Shown here: piece by piece, positions 1 to 9,400 of the stretch | Layout of the letters: each line of letters starts with the position of its first letter | Position numbering within the stretch: the first letter of the stretch is position 1 | DNA from: a virus | Length of the DNA: 32,727 nt | IMG/VR virus record: IMGVR_UViG_3300010300_000053 | Coordinates: 1 to 32,727 of that record | Reading direction: 5' to 3' (one strand) | Position numbers and translations under genes: made by a program | Notes under the pieces: generated by a model | Databases searched by the model: none | What the model was told of the DNA's origin: nothing | The model's input: the letters and a program-made list of their open reading frames with translations, nothing else

Positions 1-1354
1 CTTTTGTTTTTGCAAGAATTCTTTGCTTAGCATCATATGCTGGTTTGTTAGGACCATCTTGTGCCATCTGACCTTCTCTTCTAGCACTCAGTCTTGCAAC
101 TAATTCTGCTGGTGCTCTTCTGGTGTCAACCTCTTCCTTTTTAAATGAAGGTAAAGAAGTTCCTGCTTTACGTGCAGCAGCACTTCTTTCTCCTTCAGTA
201 GATCCTCTTTGTGCTAATGCATCAATTTTTTTCTGCCTTTCTGCTTTTCTGACATCTGCTGATGTGTGCTTAATTTCAAATGATGCCTCAGTAACCAAAG
301 GTTCTGCTTCAATAATATCAATGAACTCATACTCCATTGCCTTGAAGTCTTCTCTCCAGTTAGAGTAATCATAGTCATCTGACAGATGCTTTTTACCTTG
401 CTTGAGCATCGCACCTGTTGCAGCACCTAATCCTGCACCAATCTGACTTGCTACAGACCCACCTTCTTTCTTTTTCTTCATAGCAGCTTTATGTCCTTGC
501 CATGCAGAAAGTGCTCCTCTTGCTAAGGTATCTGCTACACCTTTTGCGAGAGTAGATTTAACTGGTTTCTTTTCGGGTTGCTTTTCTTTTGCAGTATCTA
601 AAGCAGATTTTGTTGATTTCTTGGTAGAAAGACCTGCCTTTTCTCTAGCTGCAGCAATTCTAGTTTCTTTTGTCTCACCCTTTTTATACTTATATCTTTT
701 TGCTGCTCTTTCTTCTTGAAGATCTACATCTTCGGCAAGATCATATACAAACTCAACAAACGATTCTAAACCAAGTTCTTCGATAAAAATTTGCAATCCA
801 TCTTCATTAAGACCTTCGTTAAACAAATACTCAGCAGCAGTATTTACTACCCACTCTTCTTTCTTATCTTCTTTCTTTTCTTGTTCTTTCTTTTTAAATA
901 CTTTATCTCTAATTTTATTCTGAGTTTCTTGTGCTCTTTTTCTAAAAGAAGAATAATCCATTTCCTCACTCTTATTTCCGTAGTTAGCAGCACCTTTCTT
1001 ACGGCATTGAACTAAACGTCCAGAAGCATAAGCAGATGGCCAAACTTTAGCACTTGCCTTGATCTTTTTATAGCAAGCGTCTTTTTTGGTTTCTTCTTGA
1101 GTCACGATTTTTGCCTTTCCTGTTCTATCTGGATTTGGATCTTCTCTACGTTTTTTAGCAGCTCTTTTGTCCCTTTCATCTTTACTCATTGCTGCACGAT
1201 CATCAGAGTCACGGCAGTAAGGTTTTGTGGTTTGTCCTGGTTGTTTAGCACATGGTTTTCCATCATACCTACCACCAGTTTGTTTCCATCCACCACCTTT
1301 AAACCAGTCGCGGAGTGAATAACCTTTATCTTTGGAAGACTTACCGTCTCTCAT
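1..1354 (-). CDS. Lys-rich DUF5872-like phage protein (3' end beyond window)
   Basis: An uninterrupted frame of about 451 codons runs from an ATG at 1354 through the left edge, so the C-terminus is missing. The N-terminal 75 residues carry a Trp/Cys pattern (DWFKGGGWKQTGGRYDG, then KPCAKQ and PYCRD) that resembles DUF5872, a family of unknown function that I recall from marine phages and large viruses. A second Cys pair follows in KKDACYKKIKASAKVW and SAYASGRLVQCRKKG, a segment familiar from marine T4-like phages. The rest is charged and Lys/Ala-rich, with an acidic stretch (LGLESFVEFVYDLAEDVD) around residues 195-215 and a Gly/Ala-rich patch near residue 290. No membrane helix stands out. 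It begins 7 nt after gp16, in the place where large terminase might be expected. Its function is unknown; a DNA-binding or head-related role is only a guess from its charge. Confidence 0.75.
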   Translation of the reverse strand, partial: MRDGKSSKDKGYSLRDWFKGGGWKQTGGRYDGKPCAKQPGQTTKPYCRDSDDRAAMSKDERDKRAAKKRREDPNPDRTGKAKIVTQEETKKDACYKKIKASAKVWPSAYASGRLVQCRKKGAANYGNKSEEMDYSSFRKRAQETQNKIRDKVFKKKEQEKKEDKKEEWVVNTAAEYLFNEGLNEDGLQIFIEELGLESFVEFVYDLAEDVDLQEERAAKRYKYKKGETKETRIAAAREKAGLSTKKSTKSALDTAKEKQPEKKPVKSTLAKGVADTLARGALSAWQGHKAAMKKKKEGGSVASQIGAGLGAATGAMLKQGKKHLSDDYDYSNWREDFKAMEYEFIDIIEAEPLVTEASFEIKHTSADVRKAERQKKIDALAQRGSTEGERSAAARKAGTSLPSFKKEEVDTRRAPAELVARLSARREGQMAQDGPNKPAYDAKQRILAKTK

Positions 1355-1360
1355 AATTTT

Positions 1361-1792
1361 TTAATTATTATCCTTATTATTTAGAAAACCTTGCTTTAGC
1401 ATTTTTTGTAATTCAGATGTCGATCCAACAAACACTGCGTTATTAGTAACATTATTTGTAGTCTTTTTAGAATCCTCTCCAACATCCTTAAGCTTTTTCT
1501 GTAAATCGATCAATTTATCAGTAGTGTCAGCAACACTCTTAATCAACTGTCCTGCAACTTCATATGCTCTTGGACTTCCACCCTCTTCAGCAACTTCCAT
1601 GATGCCGTTAATTGCCTCCTGGCCCTTCTCTATGAGGGAATAGAGGTTTGCACGACTATATTCATAATCTTTATCTAAGTGCCCTTCACGAACGGTTTCA
1701 ATGGGTTTTATGGTAGGTTTAGTACTCTCTACTTCAACAATGTCACTCGTTGTATTGAGTGCATTATCTATAGAATTATAATTGTTAGACAT
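1361..1792 (-). CDS. 16: Terminase small subunit, gp16-like
   Basis: The product has 143 residues, against about 164 for T4 gp16, and would be the DNA-recognition and regulatory subunit of the packaging motor working with gp17. The centre (about residues 45-105) is a predicted helical, coiled-coil-like region with spaced Leu/Ile (LIKSVADTTDKLIDLQKK), as expected for the oligomerising core of T4-type small terminases. The N-terminus is polar and probably flexible. The C-terminus has a short helix (ELQKMLKQGFL). The gene lies directly after gp15, as in T4, with 5 nt between them. The assignment rests on synteny, length and helical pattern, since small terminases diverge strongly. The large subunit is not inside the window. 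Confidence 0.8.
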   Translation of the reverse strand: MSNNYNSIDNALNTTSDIVEVESTKPTIKPIETVREGHLDKDYEYSRANLYSLIEKGQEAINGIMEVAEEGGSPRAYEVAGQLIKSVADTTDKLIDLQKKLKDVGEDSKKTTNNVTNNAVFVGSTSELQKMLKQGFLNNKDNN

Positions 1793-1797
1793 AACTA

Positions 1798-2598
1798 TTA
1801 AATATCAGTTTGTTGTGTTGGACTGTATTCTTTGGAGTCAGTAAAATCTTGCCATGTCTCACTAAATCCAAAATCATCTCCAAGTTCTGCTGTGATTGGA
1901 TCTGGTACTGCTGTATACCTCATTTCCCTCTTAGCAGTTTGAGTATTTGTATTTGAATACATATCAACTTGAACCTTACGAATTAAACCTTCGGTAGATT
2001 CTGCAATTGGTCCAAACATATAAGTCTTTGCACTAAATCTAAGAGTATAAATTAGTGCCCTTCTTGCTTGAAAAGATCCCTCATAATCATCTTGAAAATC
2101 AATATTATCAAGAACAATGGGAATATCTTTTTTCTCACCAATTGAGTCAATCAAATCAATTGTGATATTGAAAGATGGTTGAAAAAATGGTAGAATCTGT
2201 TCTATAATTTGTAAAGCATCATCATTTAACTTAGTAAAAATACTCAATTCAAATCCAATTGTATATGGAACTGGCATGAATACTTTTTTAACATTTCCCT
2301 GATCATCACATGCCTTAAATGTTTGTGTCACACCAGTTTTTCTGGCAGCATCATATTGAATACTAACCATTTCAAATGACATTCTTGGTAATGTCAATGC
2401 GACAGGTTTATTTAATTCTGCTTGCTCCCTTATTTTAGCAAGAAACTTTTGGGTAGGACCATAAGAAAGTGCAACTTTTGTATCATCTACTATAGAACCA
2501 TCTTCTTTTAAATGTCTAATATTAATGTCATTAAATAAAGTTCCAAAACCAATAATGGTTTTTCTTATTATTTCGTGATAAAAATAAGTTCCTAACAT
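1798..2598 (-). CDS. 15: Tail terminator / sheath stabiliser, gp15-like
   Basis: The product has 266 residues, close to the 272 of T4 gp15, which caps the finished tail as a hexameric ring and forms the joint to the neck. The N-terminus (MLGTYFYHEIIRKTIIGFG) and the segment KPVALTLPRMSFEM are the parts I recognise as typical of marine T4-like gp15. The fold appears mixed alpha/beta without repeats or membrane segments. The start codon overlaps the gp14 stop by one base (TAATG), so translation is probably coupled. Its position between gp14 and gp16 is exactly that of T4. The C-terminal 40 residues are acidic and polar and may be a disordered tail. Confidence 0.87.
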   Translation of the reverse strand: MLGTYFYHEIIRKTIIGFGTLFNDINIRHLKEDGSIVDDTKVALSYGPTQKFLAKIREQAELNKPVALTLPRMSFEMVSIQYDAARKTGVTQTFKACDDQGNVKKVFMPVPYTIGFELSIFTKLNDDALQIIEQILPFFQPSFNITIDLIDSIGEKKDIPIVLDNIDFQDDYEGSFQARRALIYTLRFSAKTYMFGPIAESTEGLIRKVQVDMYSNTNTQTAKREMRYTAVPDPITAELGDDFGFSETWQDFTDSKEYSPTQQTDI

Positions 2599-4031
2599 TA
2601 ATATTCTCCAAAGGGATTAGTTTCTGTAAAATCTAATATGTTGTCTGCTTCAATTTCAAATTGTTCATTGGAATCATATTCATCCTCAAAACTATTTAAA
2701 TCGTGATTTTTGACCATATATCTTGCGGATGAAGACGATCCAACTACCGTTTCACCAGCATAGAATTTACCTGTATTTAGATATACTTGGAGATCGATAT
2801 TGATAGGTTGATCAAGAGCATTAAATGTAGTGTTAAAGTCTTTAACTCTTGCAGTAACTCCAGAACTTTGTCCCACTACCTCTTCATTATATACAAAAGT
2901 TCCAACACCAATTGTGGAAACTCCAGCAATGGTTATGGTAGGTGCTTCTGTATATCCTATTCCAGCATTTAAAAGTCTAATAGATGATAATTTGCCATCA
3001 GAATTGATTGTGGATACTGCACTTGCTCCAGATCCACCTCCACCAGAAATAGTTACATCTGGTGGTATTGCATATCCAGATCCCTGATTCTGAATACTAA
3101 TAGATTTGATACTAAACTGAGTTCCTCCAATAGAGCATGTTGCAGCAGCTCCTGTTCCTCCTCCACCCGAAATGGTAATTGTTGGTGCTTCTACATATCC
3201 AGATCCACCATCAATGATTTCAATCCTTAAAATTGATCTCACATTCGCAACACTAGTAGTAATTGCAACTGCTGTAGCAGCAGAACCACCAGATAAAATG
3301 TTTGGTGGATCAGAAAAAGTTACCGTTGGTGTAGAAGTATATCCAGATCCATCATTATTCAATGTGATTGTATTTACAGAACTATTTGATATTGTGGCAG
3401 TTGCAGATGCTGTATTTGCAAACGGTGCTAAAGATAATGTTGTAATATATCCTTCGTCTTCTGTTACAGAATCAACTTCCTCTACAGTAGTATTAATTTC
3501 TTCGTTTTCATATTCATAAAGTTCACATTGTAGTTCATAAATGTAATTTCTTCCCAATTGATAAAATGGTTTTTCAAATTCAACTCTTTTGACTTCAAAT
3601 AATCTCTCACCAAGAGGAAAATAAATTAGATCTCCTTCCAATGGTCTCTCGACACTGTTCAAATCAAACACATCATCACTTTTACCTTCTCTTACTCCAG
3701 CAGCAATTCCTTCTAAAAATGGTGATATAAATTCCTCGTATCGTTCTCTAGAAATAATTAAATTGACTTCATTTTTTAGTCTCAATCCAAATTTAGTCAT
3801 AATATCACTATCTGGAGCGTATCCATCATAATTATTCAAATATGCTTCAATCAAAAATGAATCATCAAATTTTGATGACTGTATTTCTCTAATTATATTA
3901 TCCTCTTTAAATACTTTTCGGGGTAGATAATATACATCAACACCATATATTTTTAATTGTTCATTAATTAAATCTTGAACAAGAAATTGTTCATTGGTAG
4001 AACCTTGTAAGAAAAAAGGATTTAATGCCAT
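2598..4031 (-). CDS. 14: Neck protein gp14-like with inserted GGSGY repeats
   Basis: T4 gp14 (256 aa) closes the head after packaging and provides the neck to which the tail docks. This product has 477 residues. Residues 1-200 (MALNPFFLQG, then YYLPRKVFKEDNIIRE and LIISRERYEEFISPF) look like a normal gp14, and the end (NPFGEY) also looks native. Between about residues 205 and 385 lie four copies of a beta-rich repeat of the form GSGYxxxPTVTISGGGGxGAxA. Without this block the protein would be about 300 residues, near the usual size. The same repeat occurs in the giant baseplate protein and in gp8. The insert is a plausible surface decoration on the neck. The gene sits 6 nt after gp13 and overlaps gp15 by one base. 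Confidence 0.87.
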   Translation of the reverse strand: MALNPFFLQGSTNEQFLVQDLINEQLKIYGVDVYYLPRKVFKEDNIIREIQSSKFDDSFLIEAYLNNYDGYAPDSDIMTKFGLRLKNEVNLIISRERYEEFISPFLEGIAAGVREGKSDDVFDLNSVERPLEGDLIYFPLGERLFEVKRVEFEKPFYQLGRNYIYELQCELYEYENEEINTTVEEVDSVTEDEGYITTLSLAPFANTASATATISNSSVNTITLNNDGSGYTSTPTVTFSDPPNILSGGSAATAVAITTSVANVRSILRIEIIDGGSGYVEAPTITISGGGGTGAAATCSIGGTQFSIKSISIQNQGSGYAIPPDVTISGGGGSGASAVSTINSDGKLSSIRLLNAGIGYTEAPTITIAGVSTIGVGTFVYNEEVVGQSSGVTARVKDFNTTFNALDQPINIDLQVYLNTGKFYAGETVVGSSSSARYMVKNHDLNSFEDEYDSNEQFEIEADNILDFTETNPFGEY

Positions 4032-4037
4032 TGTTTA

Positions 4038-4874
4038 TCAACCTATAAAATCAAGAGGAGGTAATTCATACTCCATAGACATACGTTGCTTAATATCTTC
4101 TAATTCTCTTTCTGCATCATCATACATTTGTCTTCCGTTAAGTTCAATTCCACCTGGGAGTTTTACACCATTAAACTTAATAAGGTTTTGACCCCACTGT
4201 CTCTTAATTAATGAAGTTAAGTATTTTTTCAAGAAACTATCATTATATATTTTTGAAAAATCATTGGGATCTAATGCTCTATAACAATCAATAATAAAGA
4301 AAGTATCTTTTTTCTGAGACTTCCAATCTATATCAAGATACAATCTATTTTGTCTTTTATTGAATCTTATCTGCTTATCCGTAGTTAATAAGAAATCAAT
4401 ATCTTCCAAATAAGATTTAGTCATTGCATATTGTAAAAGTTCAACAGAGTTGAAATAATACAAATCATTTAAAAATAATTGATATTTAATACTAAACATT
4501 CCACCAGAAATAGAACTAGTATCAAATTTAAATATTCTTTCAATTCCTATTACAGAATCTGGAACTTGTATAAAATTAGAAGTTTCGTAAAAATTGAATG
4601 TAGTGGCCGCAATTCCTGTGGAAGTTCCTGTAGTTGTTACAATTCCTGGGCCAGAAGTTCCTCCTGCAGATCCTCTATTAACATCTTCTTCAGTTACTTT
4701 ATACTTGAGATACATTCTCTCAACACCATCATAATGCCTTTCATTAAAATACTGAATGGCATCATCAACCAAATCATCAATTTGATCATCATCAACATTA
4801 ATTTCTAGTACTGGTGCTCCAAGTCTCCTTAAGCAATAATCGACAAGTTCTTGTCTGGTACTTGGTTTTGCCAT
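4038..4874 (-). CDS. 13: Neck protein, gp13-like
   Basis: The product has 278 residues, against 309 for T4 gp13, which builds the neck with gp14 and prepares the filled head for tail joining. The N-terminus (STRQELVDYCLRRLGAP, then DDQIDDLVDDAIQYFNE) is a helical segment that I recognise as characteristic of marine T4-like gp13. A Gly/Thr-rich loop lies near residues 68-90 (GGTSGPGIVTTTGTSTG). The C-terminal half has a helix-rich region (LIKRQWGQNLIKF) and ends with an acidic helix (RELEDIKQRMSMEYELPP). The start codon overlaps the upstream fibre gene's stop by one base (TGATG), and gp14 follows after 6 nt. Order and length agree with T4. Confidence 0.87.
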   Translation of the reverse strand: MAKPSTRQELVDYCLRRLGAPVLEINVDDDQIDDLVDDAIQYFNERHYDGVERMYLKYKVTEEDVNRGSAGGTSGPGIVTTTGTSTGIAATTFNFYETSNFIQVPDSVIGIERIFKFDTSSISGGMFSIKYQLFLNDLYYFNSVELLQYAMTKSYLEDIDFLLTTDKQIRFNKRQNRLYLDIDWKSQKKDTFFIIDCYRALDPNDFSKIYNDSFLKKYLTSLIKRQWGQNLIKFNGVKLPGGIELNGRQMYDDAERELEDIKQRMSMEYELPPLDFIG

Positions 4875-5854
4875 CAGAATACTCCTCCATCAATTACTGA
4901 AGTCCAGGTTGGAATTCCTACTGCATCTGTTGTCAATACAAAAAATGATTCTGTAATTGCATTTTCTGTACTAGCAGCACCAATTAATTTTCCTGTATTA
5001 TCAAAATATGCAATTCCATTTGGTCCATCATAATCATCTGAATCATAATATAAACCTTCGGTTACACTTACAAATCCAGTAATCGTAACATCACTATTGA
5101 TTTCAATATCACCAGCAAATGTTGAAGTATCTGATACATATAAATTGGTTGTTGTTACTAACCCAGAGAATCTACCATTTCTCCATCTCTGAGTAGTAAT
5201 TCCAAGATCATAAGTATCATCATCATTTGGAACTAAATTAGATACAAACTCACCACCAACATCAATATCATCAGTTACGGAATCACCAATTCCAATTGTT
5301 CCTCCCCTAAAAGTGGCATTTCCAATAAATTCTGATGTACCTTCAACCTTTAAGTTTCTACCAATAAAGGTATCGTTACCAACATACAAATCTCCACCAG
5401 TAGTTGTAATTCCACCAGCAGATGCCAGAGTTGTAACTCCTACAGATTTAAAGGTAGAATTTACAGTTAGTGTGTATAAAATATCAACATTCGAGTCGAT
5501 ATTTAAATCAGATAAAAAGGTAGATACTCCAGATACAACTAACCTTTCACCTACATTTAAGTTCTTTCCTACTCCAAGTCCACCATCAACAACTAATGCA
5601 CCAGTAGTGACAGAATCTGACTGCTCGGTATTTGTGAAAGTTACAATACCAGTTGCCACTAAAGTTGACGAATCAATAGTGTCCGTCATTACAAATTTTT
5701 CGGTGGTAAGATCCCAAACCAGGATCATGCCATCTCTAGTCTTTAGAGTACTATCAACGTCTACTAAATTAATTAATGTTGTAGGTGGTGCTGAAGCATT
5801 GGATAAAACTCTGATTACATTCTGAGATCCAATTCTATCGTTAATACTAGGCAT
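4874..5854 (-). CDS. Fibre-like structural protein at the fibritin (wac) position
   Basis: The product has 326 residues and low-complexity, beta-rich sequence. It consists of recurrent units such as GALVVDGGLGVGKNLNVG, TTGGDLYVGNDTFIGRNLKV and STFAGDIEINSDVTITG, each an alternation of short beta strands and Gly/Asn turns. This is typical of trimeric fibre shafts in marine myoviruses. The unit DTYDLGITTQRWRNGRFSG matches a motif often seen just before the C-terminal part of tail-fibre and chaperone-like domains. It is encoded where T4 has wac, just before gene 13, so it may form collar whiskers or another thin fibre. Fibritin homology itself is not visible; I infer only the place and shape. 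It overlaps gp13 by one base, and its own start overlaps the preceding stop (TAATG). Confidence 0.7.
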   Translation of the reverse strand: MPSINDRIGSQNVIRVLSNASAPPTTLINLVDVDSTLKTRDGMILVWDLTTEKFVMTDTIDSSTLVATGIVTFTNTEQSDSVTTGALVVDGGLGVGKNLNVGERLVVSGVSTFLSDLNIDSNVDILYTLTVNSTFKSVGVTTLASAGGITTTGGDLYVGNDTFIGRNLKVEGTSEFIGNATFRGGTIGIGDSVTDDIDVGGEFVSNLVPNDDDTYDLGITTQRWRNGRFSGLVTTTNLYVSDTSTFAGDIEINSDVTITGFVSVTEGLYYDSDDYDGPNGIAYFDNTGKLIGAASTENAITESFFVLTTDAVGIPTWTSVIDGGVF

Positions 5855-6189
5855 TACCTGGTTACCCCTGCTCTTACTAGTGCTGCCCCTTCTACAGCTT
5901 TATACTCTCGACCATTATTTAAGATTTTTACATCATAAACATATCTTCCAGGTTTTAAACTAACACTTTGAGCAGCGGTTAATGATATTTGAATAATACC
6001 TAGCTCTGCATTTGTTATTGTTGAAGCAAATGAGACCGAAGTGGAAGCACCATAATGTTTTCTCAATTGCGCCTCAGTGGAAGCATCAATCAATTTCAAC
6101 GGCGTATTAGTTCTAGTATCTGCTAACTGAAAGGACGTATCAAAATCGTATCCTTGTTCAATTACAATATTGGATACATAAACTGCCAT
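5854..6189 (-). CDS. Small virion protein with Ig-like beta sandwich (putative)
   Basis: The product has 111 residues and looks entirely beta-stranded: VYVSNIVIEQGYDFDTSFQL, then a polar loop, LKLIDASTEAQLRKHYG, an allowed turn, and SLKPGRYVYDVKILNNGREY. This layout (a linear input term, then LxxGxYxYDV) is like the small N-terminal domains of phage baseplate or fibre-attachment proteins such as BppU. I recall similar short proteins next to fibre genes in cyanophages. It opens a transcription unit behind a TATAAATA late promoter and overlaps the following fibre gene by one base, so an adaptor role for that fibre is a reasonable inference. No family name can be assigned with certainty. Confidence 0.6.
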   Translation of the reverse strand: MAVYVSNIVIEQGYDFDTSFQLADTRTNTPLKLIDASTEAQLRKHYGASTSVSFASTITNAELGIIQISLTAAQSVSLKPGRYVYDVKILNNGREYKAVEGAALVRAGVTR

Positions 6190-6214
6190 TATTTTATTCT
6201 GATGTACCTAAAGG

Positions 6215-6222
6215 TATTTATA
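6215..6222 (-). promoter_or_regulatory. T4-type late promoter TATAAATA before the 111-aa gene
   Basis: The minus strand reads TATAAATA here, identical to the T4 late consensus and matching the NATAAATA motif described for cyanophage S-PM2. It begins right after the stop codon of the 68-aa gene (6223-6225) and lies about 25 nt before the 6189 start codon, so it would give a short leader. It likely drives the fibre, neck and packaging genes to its left. Motif and placement are seen; activity is inferred. Confidence 0.65.
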
Positions 6223-6429
6223 TTAATTACCCAATCCACTATTTAGCACCTGCTTTAATAAACATTTTAATTCATTAATCTCATTTCTCATGTCATCAAG
6301 TTCTTTTTTTCTTAACTCTTGCCTTGTCTTTGAGTTTACATATTGATTGTATGAAGTGCTATCACAATTTATGATAGCACCACTATTTTCGTCACGATAT
6401 AAATTTGGATGTCCTTCTACTTTTATCAT
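6223..6429 (-). CDS. Conserved small phage protein with C-terminal coiled coil
   Basis: The product has 68 residues. The N-terminal half (MIKVEGHPNLYRDENSGAII) resembles a short protein that is widespread in marine T4-like phages and normally lies in the structural cluster. The C-terminal half (LRKKELDDMRNEINELKCL) has a clear heptad-like spacing of Leu/Met/Ile and should form a short coiled coil. Its start overlaps the stop of the large preceding frame by four bases (ATGA), which suggests translational coupling to the baseplate or fibre protein upstream. A partner or assembly factor for that protein is possible, but no biochemical role is known to me. Confidence 0.7.
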   Translation of the reverse strand: MIKVEGHPNLYRDENSGAIINCDSTSYNQYVNSKTRQELRKKELDDMRNEINELKCLLKQVLNSGLGN

Positions 6430-9400
6430 CTGACTGCTATTGCCCTCAAATCTGAGATTCTTGGAGTTACAGCCTGATTAGTTGAAGACATTACAATTTT
6501 AATGCTAAATCCTGTAAATAAATCAAGATTATCTGCAGTGAATTCATACTCAAGGAATTGTCCATCCAAACTTGCAGGAACTCTTCTATCAGGAAGACCA
6601 CTGTTTTTAGATTCATCTACAACTAAAAATCCATCAGTTGTTTCATTTAAATTTGTATATCCTGGGAACAATTCAAACGATTGTTCAATCTCACTAGAAT
6701 CTGCTCTAACCAAATTATAAAGGACTCTAAAATCAGTAGATTCTGGTCTCTCAGCAGTTAAGATAACTTTTAATGATGATGCTGGATTTTCAAGACTTAC
6801 CGTATTTGAGTAGTATACGGATGCATGTGGATCATTTAAGATAGAATTGACTCTATTATCAGATGAATAATTTGAAATAGGATTATTCAGTCTATTTGAA
6901 TAAAATTCAGTAAATGCTGTGTCAAGATTTAATATTGGTGAAAGATTTGAATTTTGAGTATTAAATGTAATTGCAGTTGTGAGAGATTTCTTTCTTGGTA
7001 AAGAAGTTAAATATTCATTCTGATTTATTTCAGAACAAACAATTCTTGGTGTGTTAAAAGAATTTAATGTATTTAATTGGATACTTTCATATCCATTATC
7101 ATTGAAAGAACTTTCTGTTCCATCTACACTAGTACCACTAACTGTTCTTATAGTAGCATTTGCAGATGTTAAAGATCCTGGAGTTTGAATATCATATGTT
7201 GGAACTACCCCACCATATATGATATTTTCTGTTGCAGTTACGTTAGATCCACCTAATACATTAGTATCATTAAAAGAAATTTGTGGTGCTCCAGAAGTTG
7301 TTGCATCTCCACTCCTATCTTTATTTCCATTTGATGAACTTCTATCAAACTTGACATAATAACTATCTAAATCAATAGGTTCACTAATCGAAGTTGTAAT
7401 GCCATTAATTCTTCTCAGTGAAACTCCGGCAAGTTCATATTTTTGTACAACTGATCCTGTTGGATGATTAATTGCAATAGTATTATCAAATCCTCTACCA
7501 CTTGCAGTAATATTGAGTTCTCCATTAGAGACTGAATCATATTCGATAATTTCAGTTCCAATTTTTACATATCCTGGATAAGATCCAGAAACATTTTGTC
7601 CCTCAAATGTGGAGAAGTTTGATGTATTTGCAATACTTATTGTATTAGTTTCTGAAGTAGTTAATTCACTCGAAAGTATCGTTGATGGGACATTAGATTC
7701 TATTTGATCTAAAACCAATTTATTAGTCGAAGAATACATTCCATGGTTAAAGTGATCAACTCTTACATATTCTCCATTGTTAATGCCACCATCTCCTGTA
7801 GCACTAGTAATAGTTGTTCCTGCTAAAGAAACTAAAGTTCCAGAATCATTAAAGTAACTTACGGCAGCACCAACAGCAAATTCTTTACCAGATCCATTGA
7901 TTCCAAACTCACCCTGAACATTAGTAAGATATAATGTATCTAATCCTGTAATTGCTCCGATAGTAATTCTTGCATCTCTTCCTGTAGTTGTCGAAGTTGA
8001 TGATGTAACAATTCCAACAACATCACCTACCTGATATCCATTACCATAACTAATTGCAGAACTTGCGGCACCTGTAATAGCACCATCTGCATCAGTTGTA
8101 ATAAGTAGTTTCAGATTTTGTCCTCTACCAACTATATTGAAAGTATCAACAATCTCATTTGTAACACTTGCTGGATAATTTTGACCGGCATTTGTTATTT
8201 CGGAAGCAGTATTTACTGAACTTCCAGATCCAACAACTATTGCAGATCCAGAGTTTCCATTTACTCCAGAAAGTTTTCTTCCTGCAGAAAGGGTACTAAT
8301 AACACTTGAATTTGTTGTTGTAGTTAAACCAATTCTTCCTGTTTTTGGTAAAACAGTAATTGGATCAGGAATAAGAGTTGGAATATATCCATTACTCTCA
8401 TCAAGGGGTGGATTATAAAAATATGCAGTTCCTGTTGTAGAAGTAAATTCTGCTTTGTATAATTTGAATTTCAAATCTTGGTATTGATTTGTAGTCCAAA
8501 TAGATCCATTTTGTGATTTAAACAATGAACCTAAAGCAAACTGTTGTGTATATCTAATAGAATCGACATCGGGTAATGTTTGTGTGCTAATGGTTTTTTC
8601 ACCCATAACAGCAGTCCACAATTCATAAGCATCACTTTGATCAGAAATAATTACAACAGCATACTCTCTTCCTGGAGATAAGAAAATTGGTTCTGGGAAT
8701 TTAACATTAGTTGCAACTTCTCCCGTAGTTGAAGTTTGAATATTTACAACTTCGTTGCCATTTTGATCTACACCTCGTGGTCTGAGAGTTACTGGTTTTC
8801 CAATAACATCTAATGTAGGAGTGCCAAGTTCAACAGATCTAATTTCAACTCTAACTTCTGCATTTCCACTATCAATATTAGCAAAGAATAAATCCACAGA
8901 AGTTAAAAATACTCCATTTACATCATCACTAGTATCGATCGTTGATTTGACATCAATATTTCCACCTACTGTGAAAGTTTGTGCTAAAGGATCTCTTCTA
9001 CGTCTTCTTCTCCTTGTTATAGTTCTAGTAACTTGTGTGGTTATAGTTCTGCGGAATCTTATAACAGTTCCAGTTGCTGTATAGTTAGTTTCCGCATCTG
9101 TTATGGCAGTGCTTCCTGGAAGAACAGGTTGATTAGTACTACTTGATGTTAACCTATAGGTTCTAGTTCCTGTTCTTACTCTTACTGATGGTGCTGGTGA
9201 AGAGTATGGATTTCTCAAGAAGAAAGAACCAATCAAATCTCCAAAATTATCAGAAATTAATCTGATTGGTTTCACAAAAGCAATAGCACCACTAGTTTGC
9301 CCAACTAGTTGCATACCTTGCTGAATGTATCCAGAGAATCTACCCTGTGCTTGAGCAGAAAGAGATTTAGTATCTACATTAAGAACTTTTGAGCTTGAAC

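Noticed and set aside
2787-3519. Plus-strand reading frames opposite gp14
   Set aside because: They are antisense to a well-supported gene and mirror its Gly/Ser/Thr-rich repeats; no ribosome site or recognisable protein.
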